Shown: in pieces, positions 10,406 through 18,799 of the stretch | Layout: every line of letters begins with the position of its first letter | Numbering within the stretch: position 1 is the stretch's first letter | DNA from: Mycobacterium sp. 852013-51886_SCH5428379 | GTDB lineage: Bacteria; Actinomycetota; Actinomycetes; Mycobacteriales; Mycobacteriaceae | Direction of reading: 5' to 3' | Length of the DNA stretch: 64,000 nt | Assembly: GCF_001665575.1 (NCBI RefSeq) | Contig: NZ_LZSU01000043.1 | Location: forward strand, 1-64,000 | The notes under the pieces: generated by a model | What the model saw: only the letters and a program-made list of their open reading frames with translations | Told to the model about the DNA's origin: nothing | The model's database searches: none | Program-made: the position numbers and the translations under genes

Positions 10406-11352
10406 TGACGGCTCTGCGCACCGCACTCGACGATCAGATCCAGGGGTATCTCGACCACCTGACCATCGAGCGCGGGGTGGCCACCAACACGCTCACCTCC
10501 TACCGCCGCGATCTGCGCCGCTACGCCGAGCACCTGACCGGCCGCGGCAAGGACGACCTCGCCCAGGTCGCCGAATCCGACGTCAGCGAATTCCTCGTCG
10601 CCCTGCGCCGCGGTGACCCCGACACGGGCGCCACCGCCCTGTCCGCTGTCTCGGCCGCACGGGCGCTGATCGCGGTCCGGGGCCTGCACCGCTTCGCCGC
10701 CGCGGAAGGCCTCACCGACCTCGACGTCGCCCGCGCCGTCAAACCGCCCACGCCGAGTCGGCGGCTGCCCAAGAGCCTGTCGATCGACGAGGTGCTCGCC
10801 CTGCTCGACGGCGCCGGGGGCGACGGTGAGGCCGACGGGCCGCTGACCCTGCGTAACCGCGCCATGCTCGAACTCCTCTACTCGACCGGTGCGCGCATCT
10901 CCGAGGCCGTCGGTCTCGACGTCGACGACATCGACACCGAAGCCCGTTCGGTGCTGCTGCGCGGAAAGGGCGGCAAGCAGCGGCTGGTGCCCATCGGCAG
11001 ACCTGCGGTCAGCGCGCTCGACGCCTATCTGGTCCGGGGCCGCCCCGAGTTGGCCCGCCGCGGCCGCGGCACCCCCGCAATATTTCTCAACGCCCGCGGC
11101 GGCCGGCTGTCCCGCCAGAGCGCATGGCAGGTGTTGCAGGACGCCGCCGAACGCGCAGGCATCACCTCGGCGGTCTCCCCGCACACCCTGCGCCATTCGT
11201 TCGCCACGCACCTGCTCGAGGGAGGCGCCGACGTCCGTGTGGTTCAGGAACTGCTGGGGCACGCCTCGGTGACGACGACGCAGATCTACACCATGGTCAC
11301 GGTGCACGCCCTGCGCGAGGTGTGGGCGGGTGCGCACCCACGCGCCCGGTGA
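10405..11352 (+). CDS. xerD: Tyrosine recombinase XerD
   Basis: A 315-aa chromosome-dimer resolution recombinase acting at dif with XerC. Residues ~1-100 form the SAM-like core-binding domain. The catalytic domain has Arg in STGARISEAVGL, HxxR in PHTLRHSFATHLL, His in LLGHASVTTTQ and the nucleophile in QIYT. ATG 10405 overlaps the NUDIX stop by one base. It is followed at once by parA; the M. tuberculosis genes Rv1702c-Rv1707 are absent here. Confidence 0.95.
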   Translation: MTALRTALDDQIQGYLDHLTIERGVATNTLTSYRRDLRRYAEHLTGRGKDDLAQVAESDVSEFLVALRRGDPDTGATALSAVSAARALIAVRGLHRFAAAEGLTDLDVARAVKPPTPSRRLPKSLSIDEVLALLDGAGGDGEADGPLTLRNRAMLELLYSTGARISEAVGLDVDDIDTEARSVLLRGKGGKQRLVPIGRPAVSALDAYLVRGRPELARRGRGTPAIFLNARGGRLSRQSAWQVLQDAAERAGITSAVSPHTLRHSFATHLLEGGADVRVVQELLGHASVTTTQIYTMVTVHALREVWAGAHPRAR

Positions 11353-11405
11353 CGCGTCCCGCAGCACGATCCCCGCGGGTCTGCCCATCTGCGCAGCGCT
11401 GCGCC

Positions 11406-11417
11406 GTTAAACTTAAC
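11406..11417 (+). promoter_or_regulatory. Promoter -10 for a leaderless transcript upstream of parA
   Basis: TAAACT (11408-11413) matches the mycobacterial -10 consensus TANNNT. It lies inside the near-palindrome GTTAA-AC-TTAAC (11406-11417). Seven bases later comes an ATG (11421), the spacing expected for a leaderless mRNA. No clear -35 is visible. Confidence 0.5.
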
Positions 11418-11420
11418 CGG

Positions 11421-11468
11421 ATGTTCGCCCTGCGTGTGGAATGCCTGGCCGGCGGCGGCCCGGCATGA
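11421..11468 (+). CDS. Leaderless 15-codon ORF overlapping the parA start
   Basis: The frame ATG TTC GCC ... GCA TGA encodes MFALRVECLAGGGPA. It starts 7 bases after a good -10 element, so it would be translated as a leaderless ORF. Its TGA overlaps the ATG of parA (ATGA at 11465-11468). parA itself has no Shine-Dalgarno, so translation coupled to this ORF could explain how parA is started. There is one Cys codon at position 8. No function is known. Confidence 0.5.
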   Translation: MFALRVECLAGGGPA

Positions 11469-12337
11469 CCGATGACGCCGCGGGCGCCGACGCGCCGGTG
11501 CAGTTGGGCCTGACCGGGCGACCGCCGCGCAACATCCCCGAACCGGCCCCCAGGACCACCCACGGCCCGGCCAAGGTCGTCGCGATGTGCAACCAGAAGG
11601 GCGGCGTCGGCAAGACCACCTCGACGATCAACCTCGGCGCGGCCCTGGCGGAGTACGGCCGCCGAGTGCTGCTGGTCGACCTGGACCCGCAAGGAGCGCT
11701 GTCGGCGGGTCTGGGCGTACCGCACTACGAACTCGACCACACCGTGCACAACCTGCTCGTCGAACCCCGCGTGTCCATCGACGACGTGCTCATCAACACC
11801 CGCGTACGCAACCTCGACCTGGTGCCCAGCAACATCGACCTGTCCGCCGCCGAGATCCAGCTCGTGAACGAGGTCGGCCGCGAACAGACCCTCGGCCGCG
11901 CGCTGCACCCGGTGCTGGACCGCTACGACTACGTGCTCATCGACTGCCAGCCGTCCCTCGGCCTGCTCACGGTCAACGGGCTGGCGTGCAGCGACGGCGT
12001 GGTGATCCCGACCGAGTGCGAGTACTTCTCGCTGCGCGGGCTGGCGCTGCTCACCGACACCGTCGACAAGGTGCGCGACCGGCTCAATCCCAAACTCGAC
12101 ATCAGCGGCATCCTGGTCACGCGCTACGACCCGCGCACCGTCAACGCCCGCGAGGTGATGGCCAGGGTGGTCGAAAGGTTCGGCGATCTGGTGTTCGACA
12201 CCGTCATCTCCCGCACCGTGCGCTTTCCGGAGACCAGCGTCGCCGGTGAACCGATCACCACGTGGGCGCCCAAATCGGCGGGCGCCGAGGCCTATCGGTC
12301 ACTGGCACGGGAAGTCATCCACCGGTTCGGCGCGTGA
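11465..12337 (+). CDS. parA: ParA/Soj-family ATPase (Rv1708-like)
   Basis: A 290-aa MinD/ParA-type ATPase. The deviant Walker A is KGGVGKTTS after the start of the domain (AKVVAMCNQ), Walker A' is LLVDLDPQG, and Walker B is YVLIDCQPSLG. The unstructured N-terminus includes GLTGRPPRNIPEP, conserved in mycobacterial copies. It heads the parA-scpA-scpB block, so a role with condensin in chromosome organisation is likely; it is not the origin-proximal ParA. I prefer ATG 11465 to ATG 11441 because of the ATGA overlap with the leaderless ORF. It overlaps scpA by 4 bases. Confidence 0.92.
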   Translation: MTDDAAGADAPVQLGLTGRPPRNIPEPAPRTTHGPAKVVAMCNQKGGVGKTTSTINLGAALAEYGRRVLLVDLDPQGALSAGLGVPHYELDHTVHNLLVEPRVSIDDVLINTRVRNLDLVPSNIDLSAAEIQLVNEVGREQTLGRALHPVLDRYDYVLIDCQPSLGLLTVNGLACSDGVVIPTECEYFSLRGLALLTDTVDKVRDRLNPKLDISGILVTRYDPRTVNAREVMARVVERFGDLVFDTVISRTVRFPETSVAGEPITTWAPKSAGAEAYRSLAREVIHRFGA

Positions 12338-13140
12338 GCACCGACACCACTGCCCCGACCGGATTCCAGGTCCGCCTCACCAATTTCGAGGGCCCGTTCG
12401 ACCTGCTGCTGCAGCTGATCTTCGCGCACCGCCTCGACGTGACCGAGGTCGCGCTGCACCAGGTGACCGACGACTTCATCGCCTACACGAAATCGATCGG
12501 TGCCGAACTCGGCCTCGACGAAACGACCGCGTTCCTCGTCGTCGCCGCGACGCTGCTCGACCTCAAGGCCGCGCGGCTCCTGCCGGCCGGCGAGGTCGAC
12601 GACCAGGAGGATCTGGCGCTGCTCGAGGTGCGCGACCTGTTGTTCGCCCGGTTGCTGCAATACCGGGCCTACAAGCACGTGGCGCTCATGTTCGCCGAGC
12701 TCGAGGCCGCTGCGCTGCGCAGCTATCCGCGCAACGTGTCGCTCGAGGACCAGTTCTCCGAGCTGCTGCCCGAGGTGATGTTGGGCGTGGACGCCGATCG
12801 GTTCGCCCAGATCGCGGCCGCCGCCTTCCGGCCCCGACCGGTGCCGACCGTGGGCACCGGCCATCTGCACGTGCAGGCGGTGTCGGTGCCCGAACAGGCC
12901 CGACGGTTGATGTCGCTGCTCGAAGCGCGGGGGATCGGGGAGTGGGCCACGTTCGGCGACCTGGTCGCCGAATGTGAGACCGGGATCGAGATCGTGGGCA
13001 GCTTCCTGGCGCTGCTCGAGCTGTTCAAAGCCAGGGCGGTAACATTCGAGCAATCAGAGCCGCTTGGTGAGCTCCAGGTTTCGTGGACCGGGGACCGGCC
13101 GACCAACGAACACCTGGCAACCGTCGACGCGGAAGAATGA
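12334..13140 (+). CDS. scpA: Segregation and condensation protein ScpA
   Basis: A 268-aa kleisin subunit of the SMC condensin. The N-terminal signature FEGPFDLLLQLIFAHRLDVTEV (split across about residues 16-38) is diagnostic. The C-terminus holds a winged-helix that binds an SMC head. GTG 12334 overlaps the parA stop (GTGA), and its stop overlaps scpB (ATGA). Its length is close to M. tuberculosis ScpA. It acts in the cytoplasm with Smc and ScpB. Confidence 0.95.
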   Translation: MSTDTTAPTGFQVRLTNFEGPFDLLLQLIFAHRLDVTEVALHQVTDDFIAYTKSIGAELGLDETTAFLVVAATLLDLKAARLLPAGEVDDQEDLALLEVRDLLFARLLQYRAYKHVALMFAELEAAALRSYPRNVSLEDQFSELLPEVMLGVDADRFAQIAAAAFRPRPVPTVGTGHLHVQAVSVPEQARRLMSLLEARGIGEWATFGDLVAECETGIEIVGSFLALLELFKARAVTFEQSEPLGELQVSWTGDRPTNEHLATVDAEE

Positions 13141-13856
13141 CTGGACCAATGACCGACGAGATCTCCGATGCCGATCTGGGCGTCGACTTGGGTATCGACA
13201 CGGCGACCGCAATCGACCTCGATGACGCCGAGCTGGGCGCCGTCCTGGAGGCGTTGTTGCTCGTCGTCGACACCCCGGTGACCGTCGACCAGCTCGCGGC
13301 CGCCACCGACCAGCCCGAGCACCGCATCACCGCGACCCTGACGCAGCTGGCCGGGGAGCTCAGCGCCCGCGACAGCGGTATCGACCTTCGCGAGGCCGGC
13401 GGTGGCTGGCGGCTGTACACCAGGGCCAGGTACGCGCCCTATGTCGAACGGCTGCTGCTCGACGGCGCCCGCTCCAAGCTGACGCGTGCCGCGCTGGAGA
13501 CGCTTGCCGTCGTGGCCTACCGGCAGCCGGTGACGCGGGCCCGGGTCAGCGCGGTGCGCGGGGTGAACGTCGACGCGGTGATGCGAACCCTGCTCGCGCG
13601 CGGGCTCATCACCGAGGCGGGCACCGATCCCGACTCCGGCGCCGTCGCGTTCGCGACGACGGAGCTGTTCCTCGAACGGCTGGGACTGTCGTCCCTCACT
13701 GACCTGCCCGACATCGCCCCGCTGCTCCCCGACGTCGACGTGATCGACGATCTGAGTGAAAACCTGGGCCAAGAACCGAGATTCGCGAAACTCGGGGGCA
13801 ATCCCACACCGGCGGACCGGCCGATGACCTTCGATGTGGACCGGGAAGATCGATGA
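13137..13856 (+). CDS. scpB: Segregation and condensation protein ScpB
   Basis: A 239-aa protein with two tandem winged-helix domains. The core LEALLLVVDTPVTVDQLA and TRAALETLAVVAYRQPVTRA are typical ScpB blocks. It dimerises and binds the middle of ScpA. ATG 13137 overlaps the scpA stop (ATGA) and is preferred for coupling; ATG 13149 (MTDEISD) would shorten it by 4 residues and cannot be excluded. The acidic tail runs into rluB with another ATGA overlap. Confidence 0.93.
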   Translation: MTGPMTDEISDADLGVDLGIDTATAIDLDDAELGAVLEALLLVVDTPVTVDQLAAATDQPEHRITATLTQLAGELSARDSGIDLREAGGGWRLYTRARYAPYVERLLLDGARSKLTRAALETLAVVAYRQPVTRARVSAVRGVNVDAVMRTLLARGLITEAGTDPDSGAVAFATTELFLERLGLSSLTDLPDIAPLLPDVDVIDDLSENLGQEPRFAKLGGNPTPADRPMTFDVDREDR

Positions 13857-14596
13857 ACGAATCCGAAGGCGTACGCCTACAGAAGGTGCTCTCCCAAGCA
13901 GGCATCGCGTCGCGGCGGGTGGCCGAGCGGATGATCCTCGACGGCCGCGTCGAGGTGGACGGCGCGATCGTCACCGAGCTGGGCACCCGGGTGGATCCCG
14001 CGGCGTCGGACATCCGCGTCGACGGCAGCCGGGTCCTTCTCGACGACACCCTGATGCACCTGGCGATCAACAAGCCGCGCGGGATGCACTCCACGATGTC
14101 CGACGACCGGGGCCGGCCCTGTATCGGCGACCTGGTCGAACATCGGGTGCGCGGCAACAAAGGCCTGTTCCACGTGGGCCGGCTCGACGCCGACACCGAA
14201 GGCCTGATGCTGTTGACCAACGACGGCGAACTGGCCCACCGGCTGATGCATCCGTCGTTCGAGGTGCCCAAGACCTATGTGGCGACGGTGATGGGCACGG
14301 TGCCGCGGGGGCTGGGCAAGAAGCTGCGCGCCGGTGTGGAGTTGGACGACGGCCCCGCCCGGGTGGACGATTTCGCCGTGGTCGACGCCCTGCCTGGCCG
14401 ATCACTGGTGCAGGTGACGCTGCACGAGGGCCGCAAGCGTATCGTTCGTCGGTTGTTGGCGGAGGTCGGCTTCCCGGTGCAGGAACTGGTGCGCACGAGT
14501 ATCGGAGCGGTCGCGCTCGGCGATCAACGTCCCGGCAGCATCCGGGTGTTGACGCGCAAGGAGATCGGCGATTTGTACAGGGCGGTGGGCATGTGA
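13853..14596 (+). CDS. rluB: 23S rRNA pseudouridine synthase, RluB family (Rv1711-like)
   Basis: A 247-aa RsuA/RluB-type synthase. An S4 domain at residues 5-60 (VRLQKVLSQAGIASRR) precedes the catalytic domain, whose motif GRLDADTEGLMLLTNDG contains the catalytic Asp. The family isomerises a uridine in 23S rRNA helix 90-92; the exact target is inferred. ATG 13853 overlaps the scpB stop. The scpAB-rluB-cmk-der order is widely conserved in actinobacteria. Confidence 0.93.
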   Translation: MNESEGVRLQKVLSQAGIASRRVAERMILDGRVEVDGAIVTELGTRVDPAASDIRVDGSRVLLDDTLMHLAINKPRGMHSTMSDDRGRPCIGDLVEHRVRGNKGLFHVGRLDADTEGLMLLTNDGELAHRLMHPSFEVPKTYVATVMGTVPRGLGKKLRAGVELDDGPARVDDFAVVDALPGRSLVQVTLHEGRKRIVRRLLAEVGFPVQELVRTSIGAVALGDQRPGSIRVLTRKEIGDLYRAVGM

Positions 14597-15291
14597 CTGA
14601 GGCATCGGCAGGCAATCTGGTGATCGCGGTCGACGGACCGGCTGGCACCGGAAAGTCTTCTGTGTCACGAGGTTTGGCGCGCGCACTGGCCGCCCGCTAC
14701 CTCGACACCGGGGCGATGTACCGCATCGTCACCCTCGCCGTGCTGCGCGCGGGTATCGACCCGGGGGATCGCGACGCCGTGGCGGCCGCGGTCGGATCGG
14801 TCGATCTCGCCGTCGGATACGACCCGGGCCAGGACCTTTCTTACCTTGCGGGAGAAGACGTTTCATCCGAAATCCGCGGCGATGCGGTCACCCGTGCGGT
14901 GTCGGCGGTCTCAGCGGTGCCCGACGTGCGGACCCGGCTGGTCGAGCTGCAGCGCCGACTCGCGGCAGGCCCGGACCCCGTCGTCGTCGAAGGCCGCGAC
15001 ATCGGTACCGTCGTCCTGCCCGATGCCGACGTGAAGATCTTCCTCACCGCCTCGGCCGAGGAACGGGCACGCCGGCGAAACACCCAGAACGTCGCCAACG
15101 GACTGGCCGACGACTACGACACGGTGCTCGCCGACGTGCAGCGCCGCGATCACCTCGACTCGACCCGTGCGCTGTCGCCGTTGCGCGCCGCCGACGACGC
15201 GTTGGTGGTCGACACCAGCGACATGACCGAGCCCGAGGTGATCGCGCATCTGCAGGATCTCGTGCAGCAGCGGGCAGGAGTGAGCAGATGA
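14593..15291 (+). CDS. cmk: Cytidylate kinase
   Basis: A 232-aa kinase that phosphorylates CMP/dCMP with ATP. The P-loop is GPAGTGKSS (about residues 15-23). GAMYRIV and GRDIGTVVLPDADVK are the nucleotide-binding motifs, followed by the ARRR lid. GTG 14593 overlaps the rluB stop (GTGA) and gives the family length. It overlaps der by 4 bases (ATGA). Confidence 0.96.
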   Translation: MTEASAGNLVIAVDGPAGTGKSSVSRGLARALAARYLDTGAMYRIVTLAVLRAGIDPGDRDAVAAAVGSVDLAVGYDPGQDLSYLAGEDVSSEIRGDAVTRAVSAVSAVPDVRTRLVELQRRLAAGPDPVVVEGRDIGTVVLPDADVKIFLTASAEERARRRNTQNVANGLADDYDTVLADVQRRDHLDSTRALSPLRAADDALVVDTSDMTEPEVIAHLQDLVQQRAGVSR

Positions 15292-16712
15292 CCGATTCCG
15301 ACCAGGACGACCAGGACGGCACCTGGATCGACGAACGGGACTGGGAGCTGGGCGCCGAGGATATCGCCGAAGCCATCGAAGAGGTGTCCGCCGCACCGCC
15401 GGTGGTGGCCGTGGTGGGCCGCCCGAACGTCGGCAAGTCCACTCTGGTGAACCGCATCCTGGGCCGGCGTGAGGCGGTCGTCCAGGACGTCCCGGGTGTC
15501 ACCCGTGACCGCGTCTCCTACGACGCGCTGTGGTCCGGGCGCCGGCTCGTGGTCCAGGACACCGGCGGCTGGGAGCCGGACGCCAAGGGTTTGCAGCAGC
15601 TGGTCGCCGATCAGGCGACCGTGGCCATGCGCACCGCCGACGCCATCATCCTGGTCGTGGACGCCATCGTCGGGGCCACGTCGGCCGACGAGGCCGCGGC
15701 CCGGATGCTCCGGAAATCCGGAAAGCCGGTGTTCCTGGCCGCCAACAAGGTCGACACCGAGCGCGGCGAGGCCGACGCCGCGGGGCTGTGGTCGCTGGGC
15801 ATCGGTGAGCCGCATCCGGTCAGCGCCATGCACGGCCGGGGCGTGGCCGATCTGCTCGACGCCGTACTCGAGAAACTGCCCGAGGTGTCGGAGGTCGGCA
15901 CGCGCAGCGGCGGGCCGCGCCGCGTCGCGCTGGTCGGCAAGCCCAACGTCGGCAAGAGCTCGCTGCTCAACCGGCTCGCCGGTGACCAGCGCTCGGTGGT
16001 GCACGATGTCGCGGGCACGACCGTCGATCCGGTCGACTCGCTGATCGAACTCGGCGGCAAGACGTGGCGGTTCATCGACACCGCAGGGTTGCGCCGCAAG
16101 GTCGGCCAAGCCAGCGGCCACGAGTTCTACGCCTCCGTACGCACCCACGGCGCGATCGATGCCGCCGAAGTGGTGCTGGTGCTTATCGACGCGTCCCAGC
16201 CGTTGACAGAACAGGATCAGCGGGTGCTCACGATGGTGACCGAGGCGGGCCGCGCCCTGGTGCTGGCGTTCAACAAGTGGGATCTGGTCGACGAGGATCG
16301 GCGTTACCTGCTCGACCGCGAGATCGACCTGCAGCTGGCGCAGATCCAGTGGGCGCCGCGGGTCAACATCTCGGCGATGACCGGCCGGGCCGTCCAGAAG
16401 CTGGTGCCCGCGCTCGAGACCTCGCTGGCGTCGTGGGACAGGCGGATCTCGACCGGCCAGCTGAACACGTTCCTCAAGGAGGTCGTGGCGGCGACGCCGC
16501 CACCGGTCCGCGGCGGTAAGCAGCCGCGGATCCTGTTCGCCACCCAGGCCGCGACGCGACCGCCAACATTCGTGCTGTTCACCAGCGGATTCCTGGAGGC
16601 GGGCTACCGGCGCTTCCTCGAGCGGCGGCTGCGTGAGACGTTCGGCTTCGAAGGCAGCCCGATTCGGATCAATGTGCGGGTACGCGAGAAGCGCGGAGCG
16701 AGGTCTCGATGA
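15288..16712 (+). CDS. der: GTPase Der (EngA), 50S ribosome assembly
   Basis: A 474-aa double GTPase. An acidic N-terminal extension (~35 residues) precedes G domain 1: GRPNVGKST, DTGG, NKVD. G domain 2 follows: GKPNVGKSS, DTAG, NKWD. The C-terminal KH-like domain ends in IRINVRVREKRGARSR. Der promotes late 50S assembly. The last residues and the stop are encoded inside the first unit of a 32-bp tandem repeat, so the tail could vary among strains. Confidence 0.97.
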   Translation: MTDSDQDDQDGTWIDERDWELGAEDIAEAIEEVSAAPPVVAVVGRPNVGKSTLVNRILGRREAVVQDVPGVTRDRVSYDALWSGRRLVVQDTGGWEPDAKGLQQLVADQATVAMRTADAIILVVDAIVGATSADEAAARMLRKSGKPVFLAANKVDTERGEADAAGLWSLGIGEPHPVSAMHGRGVADLLDAVLEKLPEVSEVGTRSGGPRRVALVGKPNVGKSSLLNRLAGDQRSVVHDVAGTTVDPVDSLIELGGKTWRFIDTAGLRRKVGQASGHEFYASVRTHGAIDAAEVVLVLIDASQPLTEQDQRVLTMVTEAGRALVLAFNKWDLVDEDRRYLLDREIDLQLAQIQWAPRVNISAMTGRAVQKLVPALETSLASWDRRISTGQLNTFLKEVVAATPPPVRGGKQPRILFATQAATRPPTFVLFTSGFLEAGYRRFLERRLRETFGFEGSPIRINVRVREKRGARSR

Positions 16713-16800
16713 GCGACCATGAGCACGGAGCGAGGTCTCGATGAGCGACCATGAGCACGGAGCGAGGTCTCGATGAGCGACCATGAGCACGGAGCGAGGT
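16695..16800 (+). repeat. 32-bp tandem repeat, 3.3 copies, spanning the der stop
   Basis: The unit begins GGAGCGAGGTCTCGATGAGC and is 32 bases long. Three copies (16695-16726, 16727-16758, 16759-16790) appear identical, and a 10-base fourth copy follows (16791-16800). Each unit carries ATGAGC twice. 32 is not a multiple of 3, so the frame rotates from copy to copy. It resembles a minisatellite (VNTR/MIRU-like) locus, not a CRISPR. Confidence 0.9.
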
Positions 16801-16854
16801 CGCGGGGGTAGAGTGATTCGGGTTCGTATGCGTCGGAGCAGAGAGGAGCAGCCG

Positions 16855-16965
16855 GTGGCCGAGAACGCCTTCCGTGCCGCACCGTCTCACGCCTTCGCGC
16901 TCGAACCGTTCTGGCCGTCCCGTCGGCTCATGTCTTTCGACGAGTGGTGTTGTCCGCGTAGCTGA
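16855..16965 (+). CDS. 36-aa leader ORF ending in Cys-Cys upstream of a TSUP exporter
   Basis: The GTG at 16855 has a good AGGAG (16844-16848) with 6-base spacing and encodes 36 residues ending MSFDEWCCPRS. The two adjacent TGT Cys codons lie 4 and 5 codons before the stop. The next gene, 62 bases on, is a TauE/SafE-family exporter. Mycobacteria are known to use short ORFs with terminal poly-Cys as cysteine-responsive attenuators of sulfur genes. This ORF fits the layout but is led rather than leaderless. It may instead simply be a small protein; moderate confidence. Confidence 0.55.
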   Translation: MAENAFRAAPSHAFALEPFWPSRRLMSFDEWCCPRS

Positions 16966-17027
16966 TACGCGCTCGATGACCATTTCCCGGGCTGTCGCCA
17001 CCGGCGCCCGCTGTTCGGAAGCAGTTC

Positions 17028-17972
17028 ATGCGTTCACTCATCATCTTCACCCTGGTCGGTGTCGGTGCGCAGCTGGTCGACGGCGCGCTGGGCATGGCGT
17101 TCGGAGTGACCGCCTCGACGCTGCTGGTGCTCAGTGGTGTGGCATCCGCGCAGGCCAGCGCCGCGGTGCACCTTGCCGAGGTGGGGACGACGTTTGCCTC
17201 CGGACTGTCGCACTGGCGGTTCAAGAACATCGACTGGCACATCGTCGCCAAACTGGGTGTCCCCGGTGCGATCGGCGCGTTCCTCGGGGCAACCGTGCTG
17301 TCGTCGCTGTCCACGGAGGACGCCGCGCCGGTGATGGCCGCGATCCTGGTCAGCATCGGCATCTACGTGCTGCTGCGGTTCTCGCTGCGCCACCCACCCG
17401 CGGTCAAGGTCGGCACCACGAAGCACAGCGCGAAGTTCCTCAGCCCGCTGGGCCTGTTCGGCGGGTTCATCGACGCCTCTGGCGGCGGTGGTTGGGGTCC
17501 GGTCACGACCAGCACTTTGTTGTCGAGCGGCAAGACCGCCCCGCGCACCGTCATCGGCTCGGTGAGCGCCTCGGAGTTCCTGGTCGCGGTGTCGGCGTCG
17601 CTGGGCTTCCTCATCGGCCTGCGCGAGCAGTTCTTCGACAATTTGCTCGTGGTCCTCGGTCTGGCGGTCGGCGGCGTGATTGCGGCGCCGTTCGCGGCCT
17701 GGCTGGTCAGCCGTATCAGCCCGGCCCTGCTGGGCACCGCGGTCGGCGGCGTCATCGTGCTCAGCAATTCCCAGAAGCTGGTCCACTACTTCGACATCAC
17801 CGTTCCCTGGTCCACGCTGATCTACACCGGCATCGTCGTCGCATGGGCCGGGTTCCTCTTCCTGGCCTGGAGGCTGATGAAGGCGCCGGAGTACGTGCCC
17901 GCAGGTCTGCAAGCCGACGTCGTTAACGACACCGCCGAGACTCCGGAGACGACTCTCGACGAGACGCGCTGA
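17028..17972 (+). CDS. Sulfite exporter TauE/SafE (TSUP) family membrane protein
   Basis: A 314-aa inner-membrane protein with about 8 helices in two similar halves. The first half starts IIFTLVGVGAQLVDGALGMAFG, and the second contains GGFIDASGGGGWGPVTT. Members export sulfite, sulfoacetate or related organosulfur anions; the substrate cannot be read from the sequence. ATG 17028 has GGAAG 6 bases upstream. The short hydrophilic C-terminus is rich in Thr and Glu. The Cys-Cys leader upstream and a second TSUP gene downstream favour a sulfur role. Confidence 0.88.
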   Translation: MRSLIIFTLVGVGAQLVDGALGMAFGVTASTLLVLSGVASAQASAAVHLAEVGTTFASGLSHWRFKNIDWHIVAKLGVPGAIGAFLGATVLSSLSTEDAAPVMAAILVSIGIYVLLRFSLRHPPAVKVGTTKHSAKFLSPLGLFGGFIDASGGGGWGPVTTSTLLSSGKTAPRTVIGSVSASEFLVAVSASLGFLIGLREQFFDNLLVVLGLAVGGVIAAPFAAWLVSRISPALLGTAVGGVIVLSNSQKLVHYFDITVPWSTLIYTGIVVAWAGFLFLAWRLMKAPEYVPAGLQADVVNDTAETPETTLDETR

Positions 17973-17994
17973 GCGCACCGTGACCCAGGACCGT

Positions 17995-18000
17995 TAGGGT
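17995..18000 (+). promoter_or_regulatory. -10 element for a leaderless TSUP transcript
   Basis: TAGGGT ends 6 bases before the GTG at 18007, the spacing for transcription to begin on the start codon. No ribosome-binding site is present upstream of that GTG, which agrees with a leaderless message. Confidence 0.5.
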
Positions 18001-18006
18001 TCGCGC

Positions 18007-18789
18007 GTGTCCGTACTCGAGATGGTCCTGATTGCCCTGGCGGGCGTCGGGGCGGGGGCGATCAACGCGATCGTCGGCTCGGGGACCCTGATCACGTTTC
18101 CGACGCTGGTGACCCTGGGCTTCCCGCCGGTCACCGCGACGATGTCCAACGCGGTCGGCCTGGTGGCCGGGGGTGTCTCGGGCACGTGGGGGTACCGGCG
18201 CGAGCTACGCGGGCAGTGGAAGCGGCTGGCCTGGCAGATGCCCGGGTCGCTGCTCGGCGCGGCGCTGGGCGCCTGGCTGCTCCTGCATCTGCCGGAGACC
18301 GTGTTCGCCCAGGTGGTGCCCGTCCTGCTGATCCTGGCACTGGTGCTGGTGATCGTCGGGCCGCGGATTCAGGCGTGGGCCCGGCGGCGGGCCGAGGACA
18401 GCGGACGTTCCGCCGACCACGTCAGCACGGGCCGGATGGTGGCGCTGGTGGCAGCGACGTTCGCGGTCGGTGTCTACGGCGGCTACTTCACCGCCGCGCA
18501 GGGCATCCTCCTCATCGCGGCGATGGGCGCCCTGCTGCCCGAGTCGATGCAGCGGATGAACGCCGCCAAGAACCTGCTGTCGCTGATCGTCAACGTGGTC
18601 GCGGCGATCGGCTACACGCTGGTGGCGTTCGACCGGATCAGCTGGGCGGCGGCGGGATTGATCGCCGCCGGGTCGCTGCTCGGCGGATTCCTGGGCGCCC
18701 ACTACGGGCGGCGGCTGTCGCCGAACGCGCTGCGCGCCGTCATCGTCGTGGTCGGCCTGATCGGCCTCTGGCGACTGGTGACGCTCTAG
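18007..18789 (+). CDS. Second TauE/SafE (TSUP) family membrane protein
   Basis: A 260-aa membrane protein with about 7-8 helices. The N-terminal repeat is VGAGAINAIVGSGTLITFPTLVTLGFPP, with the usual TSUP phrase following (TATMSNAVGLVAGG). The second repeat has GVYGGYFTAAQGILLIAAMG. It is shorter than the upstream TSUP protein and clearly a different subfamily. It starts at GTG 18007, probably leaderless, 34 bases after the first gene. It ends 10 bases before the convergent photolyase. Confidence 0.88.
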   Translation: MSVLEMVLIALAGVGAGAINAIVGSGTLITFPTLVTLGFPPVTATMSNAVGLVAGGVSGTWGYRRELRGQWKRLAWQMPGSLLGAALGAWLLLHLPETVFAQVVPVLLILALVLVIVGPRIQAWARRRAEDSGRSADHVSTGRMVALVAATFAVGVYGGYFTAAQGILLIAAMGALLPESMQRMNAAKNLLSLIVNVVAAIGYTLVAFDRISWAAAGLIAAGSLLGGFLGAHYGRRLSPNALRAVIVVVGLIGLWRLVTL

Positions 18790-18799
18790 AACTCACGCT

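Noticed and set aside
15150..16790. 546-codon minus-strand open frame opposite cmk and der
   Set aside because: Antisense shadow of der; low-complexity product repeating phrases from the tandem repeat.
16695..16800. CRISPR array
   Set aside because: The units are contiguous with no spacers and no cas genes are nearby.
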